Shown in pieces: positions 50,908 to 55,821 of a stretch of 55,821 bases of DNA. The first letter of the stretch is position 1; every line of letters starts with the position of its first letter. The notes under the pieces were generated by a model. That model was not told where the DNA came from, searched no databases, and saw nothing but the letters and a program-made list of their open reading frames with translations. The stretch is from an uncultured Oscillospiraceae bacterium (GTDB lineage: Bacteria; Bacillota; Clostridia; Oscillospirales; Oscillospiraceae). The translations under genes were made by a program, and so were the position numbers. Location of the stretch: assembly GCA_910588625.1 (NCBI GenBank), contig CAJUQN010000011.1, forward strand, positions 1 through 55,821, read 5' to 3'.

Positions 50908-52149
50908 TTACCGAATACAATTGAGATATGCCCGCTCTCCCTCTAGAATGGTTTCCACCATATCCTGCGGGGTGCGGATCCTCTCCCGGTTCATCAGGAA
51001 CCGGCGGCCCAGAGAACAGTGGAGCTGGAGGGCGTGGAGCTTCAATGTTTCGTCCTCAATTACCTCAAACTCCTGGGTGAACCCGAAGGAGCTGACGCAC
51101 AGGGTGAACATGGGCATGGCGGCGTAACCCGCCGTGTCGGGGACGATCTCCGCAAGGAAAGCGTCACGGAAGCCGGGGCAGGCACGGTACACCGCCTTAG
51201 CCTCGTCGTTCCAGTGGGCAGCGAAGCGCTTTTGATAGCAATCCACCAGGCTGTAAATGGAGGCCAGCAGATACTGCTTGAAGCCGGTCCGCTCCTTCTC
51301 CGAGGGGAAGGGCCGGAACGCCGCCGAGCAGTATTGGGACACCAGGCTTGCCAGGAAATAGCCCAGGTCATAGGCCACCGGCCCGGCAAAGGTGTACTCC
51401 ATGTCAATGACCTTGAGCTCGCTGCCGCTGGCGAAGATGTTGGAGGTGTGGATGTCCGAATGGATGAACGCCTCTGTGGTGTTCATGTACTTATGCCGCA
51501 GGATATGGGACTGGACCACGATGTCATCCGCAAAGATGTATGGCAAAAAGTGCTGGGTCAGCGGCGGGCACTTGTGGGTGGGCGTGTCCCGCAGGAACAG
51601 CCAGTTCTCCATAATAGCCCGCATCCCGGTGCTGACAAAGCGGCGCCCCAGCTCCCGGAACTCCCCGGTCTCCAGATAAAATTCGGTGGTGTAGAAGTGG
51701 ATGTCGGCCAAAAACTCCGCCACGCGCTCCGCCAGACCGTCGATCATCACATTGTGGGCCAGCTGGGAGCGTCCAGGCTTCAAATAGCTGACGTCCTCCA
51801 TGAGGAACACGTGGTTCTCCCGGTCGGCGTAATACACCTGGGGCACATAGTCCGGAGTGATGGCCCGTCGCAGCTTGATGGTCAAGTATTCAGAGTAATT
51901 TCTATCCTGGGGCGGGCAGTAGCTGGCGTCGGTGGACTCCACATCGTCGTCCAAGCGCATATTGGCCCGGGCCTGCTTGATGATGATGGACTCTCTATCA
52001 TTTCGAGCCCGGAATAAATAGTTGATGAGCCCCTGGGAGTCCTCCGCGTCATCCCCGATGGCGGACACAGCCACTTGCCCGGACGTGTCAAACGCGGGAT
52101 AATGTTCCCGCAGATAGGGGATGAGATTGGTCTTATCCAATACGATCAT
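50908..52149 (-). CDS. Methylthioribose kinase-like protein (APH-type kinase fold)
   Basis: 413 residues. The APH/choline-kinase fold is shown by the N-terminal ESIIIKQARANM (ATP-site Lys), HSDIHTSNIF (catalytic Asp) and the metal segment KVIDMEYTFAGPVAYDLGYF. This pattern and length fit S-methyl-5-thioribose kinase, MtnK, which phosphorylates methylthioribose in methionine salvage. No other salvage gene (mtnA, mtnN) is near, so the sugar substrate could differ. The divergent-looking gap to the PHP gene holds no strong promoter. Confidence 0.65.
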   Translation of the reverse strand: MIVLDKTNLIPYLREHYPAFDTSGQVAVSAIGDDAEDSQGLINYLFRARNDRESIIIKQARANMRLDDDVESTDASYCPPQDRNYSEYLTIKLRRAITPDYVPQVYYADRENHVFLMEDVSYLKPGRSQLAHNVMIDGLAERVAEFLADIHFYTTEFYLETGEFRELGRRFVSTGMRAIMENWLFLRDTPTHKCPPLTQHFLPYIFADDIVVQSHILRHKYMNTTEAFIHSDIHTSNIFASGSELKVIDMEYTFAGPVAYDLGYFLASLVSQYCSAAFRPFPSEKERTGFKQYLLASIYSLVDCYQKRFAAHWNDEAKAVYRACPGFRDAFLAEIVPDTAGYAAMPMFTLCVSSFGFTQEFEVIEDETLKLHALQLHCSLGRRFLMNRERIRTPQDMVETILEGERAYLNCIR

Positions 52150-52259
52150 CTGACCACCGCCGTTTCTTCACTCAACGCAAAAATCGCACCAATATAGCTT
52201 TTAGTATAGCGGTTTCCCGTCCAGCTGAACAGCGAATCTTTTGCCCCATAGTGGTTTTT

Positions 52260-53072
52260 TTAGCTGTCCAATTTACAAAACAGCGGCGTGCGCTGGCGGT
52301 AGACGCACAGCCACTTAAAACCGATCTCCCGGATGAGTCCAACCGCCTGGGGAAAGGCGGCGGACATGACCTCAGGCCGGTGGGCATCGGAACCCAGGGT
52401 GAGCACCTCGCCCCCCAGATTGTAGTACAGCTCCAGAACGTCTTTCCACTGCTCCACGGTGGCGCCGGCGCTGGTGTTCATCTCAATGCCCTTTCCCTGG
52501 GAAATAACCGACCGGAACACCTCCGTCAGACGGTCCCACCAAGGGTGGAGGTCCAGCTCATACTCCGGCGGGATGTAGCGCAAGGGGTAGATGACGTGGC
52601 CCAGCACGTCCCAGCCGTCGGTCTGGACCAGCTCCTCCAGCATATCCATATAGTCGTCAATGATAGCGATGCCGTCCTCTTTTTTGGTGCACTCGTGGGC
52701 CACGGTGAAGATCCCCCTCCCTCCTGCCTTGGCGCTCTGGCTGTGCAGGGATCCGATGACGAAATCCAGCTCGGGGATGGTCAGCGAGGCGTCCACAGCG
52801 GCGGGGTCCAGCACACTGTTGCCTACCTCCACCCCCAGGCGGAGCTCCAGCTTGCCTGGCCAACGATTCCGCGCCTTCCGCCACTGCTCCAGGGAGGGGC
52901 CCCAGTCGTAGACGGTGGACAGGTGGTTGCCCTGCTGGTCCAACAGGTTCCAGTGGTCGGTGACGCAGATCTCCCGGACGCCCGCCGCCATGGCCGCCTT
53001 GGCCTGCTGGGCCAGGGGCGCGGGGGAGTCAGAGGAACACAGTGTATGAAAATGATAGTCGGAGAGATACAT
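52260..53072 (-). CDS. PHP-family phosphatase, histidinol-phosphatase-like
   Basis: 270 residues from ATG 53072. Motifs of the PHP metal site are DYHFHTLCSSDS at the N-terminus, VTDHW, LRLGVEVGN, IGSLHS, and LGSDAHRPEVM near the end. These fit the HisK/HisJ class, which removes phosphate from histidinol phosphate; other PHP phosphoesterases cannot be excluded. The frame is open 28 codons further upstream but those lie in the promoter region. AAGGAAGTGG precedes the start. Confidence 0.78.
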   Translation of the reverse strand: MYLSDYHFHTLCSSDSPAPLAQQAKAAMAAGVREICVTDHWNLLDQQGNHLSTVYDWGPSLEQWRKARNRWPGKLELRLGVEVGNSVLDPAAVDASLTIPELDFVIGSLHSQSAKAGGRGIFTVAHECTKKEDGIAIIDDYMDMLEELVQTDGWDVLGHVIYPLRYIPPEYELDLHPWWDRLTEVFRSVISQGKGIEMNTSAGATVEQWKDVLELYYNLGGEVLTLGSDAHRPEVMSAAFPQAVGLIREIGFKWLCVYRQRTPLFCKLDS

Positions 53073-53399
53073 GGGGCGATTCCACTTCCTTGCTCGTTTG
53101 TGTGCCGCTTGTGGCGGTCCTTGGGGATAGTATACCACAAAATCAGGCCCGCGCACAACAAAAGAACAGACGGCGTCCTAAATGGCCGGAATTCGTTCCC
53201 AAAAGACACCGCCAGCTTGAATAAAACGATTGCATCTTCTGTTGGGATATGATAATATATTATAATCCGGTTCAGACATATAATTAGAGTTTTGGCGGCT
53301 TACCCGCGACAGGCAGGATAGCCGCCGTCTGTAGATCCGGACGGGACCACTTGTGCTCAAAGAGTCCTATCTCCAGAACACAGAGAGGAGCACATTTTT
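53073..53399. other. Divergent intergenic region with promoter-like sites
   Basis: 327 bases between the PHP gene and pilT-like gene. On the minus strand an extended -10 (TGGTATACT, ending at 53129) would serve the PHP gene. On the plus strand TTGCAT (53230-53235) and TAATAT (53253-53258), 17-base spacer, could serve the ATPase gene. The stretch around 53250-53290 is markedly A+T-rich. No gene is supported. Confidence 0.4.
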
Positions 53400-54470
53400 A
53401 TGATACCTATCGAAACATTGGTGGAAAACGCCCGATGGGACCAGGCCTCTGATATCCACCTGGTCCGGGGGATGGCCCCCCGCTATCGGGTGAACGGCTT
53501 CATCCGGGAGATGGGCGGGATGCCCCTGGCGGCGGAGCAGTGCGACGCCTACGCCCGGGAGCTGGCGGGGGACGACTACGGCCTCACCGTCCAGGCCGGG
53601 GAGGCCGAGCTGGGCCGGACCATCGCCGGAGTGAGGTGCCGGGTCAGCCTGTTCCGCCAGCGGGGAAGCTGGTCCGCAGCCATCCGGCTTCTCAGCCACG
53701 AAGTGCCGGAGCTGTCTGAGCTGGGCCTTCCTAAAACAGTGGAGGAGTTTGCCGAATACAGTCACGGTCTGGTACTGGTTGCCGGAGAGGCCGGAGCGGG
53801 TAAATCCACCACCCTGGCCGCGATCCTGGACCGCATCAACCAGAACCAAAGCAAGCATATTCTCACTCTGGAGGCCCCGGTAGAATACCTGTTCACGCCT
53901 AACAAGTGCGTCATCAACCAGCGGGAGGTTGGCCGGGACACCAAATCCTTTGCCGCCGGACTGTCGGCGGCCCTTCGGGCGGACCCAGACGTTATTTTGT
54001 TGAGTGAGCTGCGGGACTCGGAGACCATCGAGACCGCCCTTATCGCCGCCGAGACAGGACACCTGGTGCTGTCCACCGTCCGTACCGGCTCCGCCGTCGG
54101 GGCGGTGGACCACATCGTGGACCTCTTCCCCGTCAAACATCAGCCGCTCATTCGGCTGCAGCTTTCCACCACCTTGAAGGCAGTACTCAATCAGCGGCTC
54201 CTGCCCAAGGCGGGCGGGGGACGGGTGGCCGCCTGCGAGGTGATGAAGACCGACGGGACCATCCGCCGTCTCATCCGAGAGGGCAAGACCTCTCAGCTCC
54301 CCGCCGCCGTCCAGGCGCCCGGCAATACGGGCAATATCCTGATGGATCGGGCTATGCAAGCTCTGCTCACCGCCGGAACCATCAGTCGGGAAACCTACGA
54401 GAACGCGATACAGGTCCCCGACATGGTCCCCCAGACCGGCCAGACGCGGGTTATTGGAATGGTGCGGTAG
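53400..54470 (+). CDS. PilT/GspE-family ATPase with altered signature motifs
   Basis: 356 residues in PilT layout. The N-terminal PAS-like half (about 1-100) has ASDIHLVRG and YRVNGFIREM. The ATPase half has Walker A GEAGAGKSTTLAA (Lys135), an Asp-box ILTLEAPVEY (usual ...EDPIE), Walker B DPDVILLSELRD (Glu203, usual GEMRD) and a His-box LSTVRTGSA (usual GTLHTNSA, so His is Arg228). PilT retracts type IV pili. No pil genes are visible, so its partner is unknown. GAGAGGAGC lies before the ATG. Altered motifs may lower activity or show a different use. Confidence 0.85.
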   Translation: MIPIETLVENARWDQASDIHLVRGMAPRYRVNGFIREMGGMPLAAEQCDAYARELAGDDYGLTVQAGEAELGRTIAGVRCRVSLFRQRGSWSAAIRLLSHEVPELSELGLPKTVEEFAEYSHGLVLVAGEAGAGKSTTLAAILDRINQNQSKHILTLEAPVEYLFTPNKCVINQREVGRDTKSFAAGLSAALRADPDVILLSELRDSETIETALIAAETGHLVLSTVRTGSAVGAVDHIVDLFPVKHQPLIRLQLSTTLKAVLNQRLLPKAGGGRVAACEVMKTDGTIRRLIREGKTSQLPAAVQAPGNTGNILMDRAMQALLTAGTISRETYENAIQVPDMVPQTGQTRVIGMVR

Positions 54471-54600
54471 CCCATCTTTCACGTGTACCTCTATACAATA
54501 CTGGCAGGTTCTGTGTTTCAACAGGCGCATTGGTCAAATTATTACCTATCCTAAGCGGGAAAATCTCTTTCTGCATTGGAAAAAGTATAATAGGTCGATT

Positions 54601-54663
54601 GTAAAATGAAGTTGGACACTTAAGGAAAAAGCCCATAGTGGCTGCCCCGAGGTAAAATGAAGT
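54601..54663. repeat. Direct and inverted repeats next to the IS3-type element
   Basis: GTAAAATGAAGT occurs at 54601-54612 and 54652-54663. GGACACTT (54614-54621) pairs with AAGTGTCC (54660-54667). The second copy leads into TGAAGTGTCCCCC (54658), a plausible IS3-type terminus. The first may be the end of another or deleted copy. Confidence 0.5.
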
Positions 54664-55697
54664 GTCCCCCAAATCAAGGACAAGCAGATTTATTGTCTTC
54701 GATAAAAAGGGGGCGAAAAAGTTATCTGTTGGATATGGGTGGTGGGACACTGAGAGGATACTTTCCAGTCATGAGATATTGGTAATATTCAGCTGGGGCC
54801 AGGCGGGCGAGATTCCACTGGTAGCGTTCGTAGTTATAATAGTCGGCCCAGATACGGATGGCCTCATGAATCTGCGCAAAGCAGGTACAGCCGGACAAGT
54901 CGATCTCATCCTTCATGTGGCCGAAGAAGCTCTCCTGGGGTGCGTTATCCCAGCAGTTGGCACGGCGGGACATGGACTGGCGGAGCCGGCTGTCCTTCAC
55001 CAGTTGAACAAACTTTACGCTGGTGTAATGGGCGCCCTGGTCACTTTGGATCAGGACTTGGGCCTGCAAGGATGGACCATATCGTTCCATCAGCTGATTC
55101 ACAGTCTCCAGAACGAAATCCACCTCCAAGGATTCGCTCAACGTCCAGGCCAGCAGCTCTTTCGTCCAGGCATCAATGATGGCGGACAGATAACAGCGAG
55201 GAGCCTTGCCGTTGGAGATGTAGGTGATATCGGTGAGCAGGACAGCTCTGAGGCCGTGGGTTTCAAACTCCCGGTTCAGCAGATTGGGCGCCACATAGGA
55301 CTTCTTGATGGCCTTGGCCATGCGGCGGTACGGATTTGCCTTCCGAATGGGACATTTCAGCCCATATTTCCTCATTAGCCACCGGATCTTCTTGATATTC
55401 ATCACCACTGGAGGATCCATGTGGATGAGCCGCATATAGATTCCGCGTGCACCTTTGGCATAGCCCCGGAACTGGTATGCCTCCACGATCTGCCGGAAAT
55501 CTTCCTGATCCCGCCGCTCCCGGCGCTGTCTTTCATCTTCTGTGCTCAGATAATGGTAATATCCTGAGCGGGACACACCGGCCAGACTACATAGCCGCTT
55601 GATGCTCAGCAAGTTATCCGTCCGCTGCGATGTCTCTCTGATAATCGCGTACTTGGCATTGGCAGGTATGTCCATCATTCCGCCTCCACCTGCCCTA
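54658..55697 (-). mobile_element. IS3-family insertion sequence, 5' part interrupted
   Basis: The transposase orfB is intact, but only the end near 54658 resembles a terminus. The orfA region expected beyond about 55690 is replaced by sequence resembling an IS5-type end. Boundaries are approximate. Confidence 0.6.
54722..55678 (-). CDS. IS3-family transposase OrfB (DDE integrase)
   Basis: About 318 residues from ATG 55678. An N-terminal helix-turn-helix-like stretch (LSIKRLCSLAGVSRSGYYHY) leads to the integrase core, with Asp in LTDITYI, Asp in IQSDQGAHYTS and Glu in APQESFFGHMKDE. These are the IS3/IS150-type DDE residues. In intact elements OrfB is usually made by frameshift from OrfA. OrfA is not visible because the DNA upstream belongs to another element; the frame is open to 55789 only by chance. 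Confidence 0.88.
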   Translation of the reverse strand: MMDIPANAKYAIIRETSQRTDNLLSIKRLCSLAGVSRSGYYHYLSTEDERQRRERRDQEDFRQIVEAYQFRGYAKGARGIYMRLIHMDPPVVMNIKKIRWLMRKYGLKCPIRKANPYRRMAKAIKKSYVAPNLLNREFETHGLRAVLLTDITYISNGKAPRCYLSAIIDAWTKELLAWTLSESLEVDFVLETVNQLMERYGPSLQAQVLIQSDQGAHYTSVKFVQLVKDSRLRQSMSRRANCWDNAPQESFFGHMKDEIDLSGCTCFAQIHEAIRIWADYYNYERYQWNLARLAPAEYYQYLMTGKYPLSVPPPISNR

Positions 55698-55821
55698 AGA
55701 GCCTGTTTAAAATCTTTTGGCAAAAATGGCGGAGTGGGAGATAATAGGAAAAAACAAGCGGGAGCTGGGGAAAATGCATCAATACCCAAGTGATATCAGC
55801 CGGGAAGAATATAAGCTGATC
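55698..55821 (+). mobile_element. Left end of an IS5-type insertion sequence (runs off the window)
   Basis: GAGCCTGTTTAAAATCTT at about 55699 resembles IS5-family terminal repeats, and a transposase start follows. It seems to have inserted into the IS3-type element. Confidence 0.5.
55774..55821 (+). CDS. IS5-family transposase, N-terminus only
   Basis: Sixteen codons from ATG 55774 read MHQYPSDISREEYKLI, the typical beginning of IS5/ISL2-type transposases (YPSDLTDEQWELI pattern). GGAGCTGGGG is upstream. The rest lies outside the window. Confidence 0.6.
   Translation, partial: MHQYPSDISREEYKLI

Noticed and set aside
1..55821. CRISPR arrays, tRNA and rRNA genes, prophage
   Set aside because: No regular repeat-spacer arrays, no cloverleaf-like or rRNA sequence and no phage structural genes were recognised on reading the window.

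Overview
The window reads as chromosomal DNA of an anaerobic, spore-forming Clostridia bacterium, most likely in or near the Oscillospiraceae. The grounds are high-GC coding DNA, frequent GTG/TTG starts and ATGA stop-start overlaps, a small acid-soluble spore protein, an ECF transporter module next to truA, T-box and FMN leader RNAs, and a VanZ-like protein. The genus assignment is inference; no rRNA is present.

Layout. (1) 1-7445: a tightly packed purine operon, purC (5' cut)-purF-like-DUF3795-purM-purN-purO-(small membrane protein)-AICAR formyltransferase-(small protein)-purD. The usual bifunctional PurH is replaced by an archaeal-type IMP cyclohydrolase plus a stand-alone formyltransferase, and the PurF-like protein lacks its glutaminase cysteine. 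(2) 7490-10171: a VanR/VanS-like two-component pair and a convergent orphan formyltransferase. (3) 10287-14659: a polyamine ABC transporter potA-potB-potCD with permease and binding protein fused, and a palindromic repeat between potB and potCD. (4) 14679-22046: an rRNA-type methyltransferase, VanZ-like protein, ecfA1-(GNAT)-ecfA2-ecfT-truA, a DUF5711 protein and a CvpA-like protein. (5) 22118-26811: a ClpE-like unfoldase, a membrane-anchored transglutaminase-like protein and a DUF4358 lipoprotein. (6) 26813-35787: a peptidase E-like protein, then a signalling island: on the minus strand a frameshifted response regulator, a hybrid kinase with HPt, and a hybrid kinase whose C-terminus is a DegV/FakB-type fatty-acid-binding domain; divergently, a chemoreceptor. 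(7) 36002-42141: a decayed codBA remnant, an SGNH-like/polysaccharide deacetylase fusion, an alpha/beta SASP, a FapA-like protein, a reductase fragment and a secreted C39-like peptidase. (8) 42185-47346: an aldehyde dehydrogenase, then ribD-ribE-ribBA-ribH under an FMN riboswitch with an intrinsic terminator. (9) 47410-53072: a decayed racemase, a tryptophan-type T-box controlling a lone trpB2, and a minus-strand group of glycerol dehydrogenase, MTR-kinase-like and PHP phosphatase genes. (10) 53400-55821: a lone PilT-like ATPase with altered motifs, then an IS3-type transposase apparently interrupted by a second, IS5-type element running off the window.

The most unusual items are the histidine kinase-receiver-DegV fusion within a two-kinase signalling island, the cysteine-less PurF in an operon with a split PurH, and several recently broken genes (response regulator, codBA, racemase, reductase fragment). 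No CRISPR array, tRNA or rRNA was seen.
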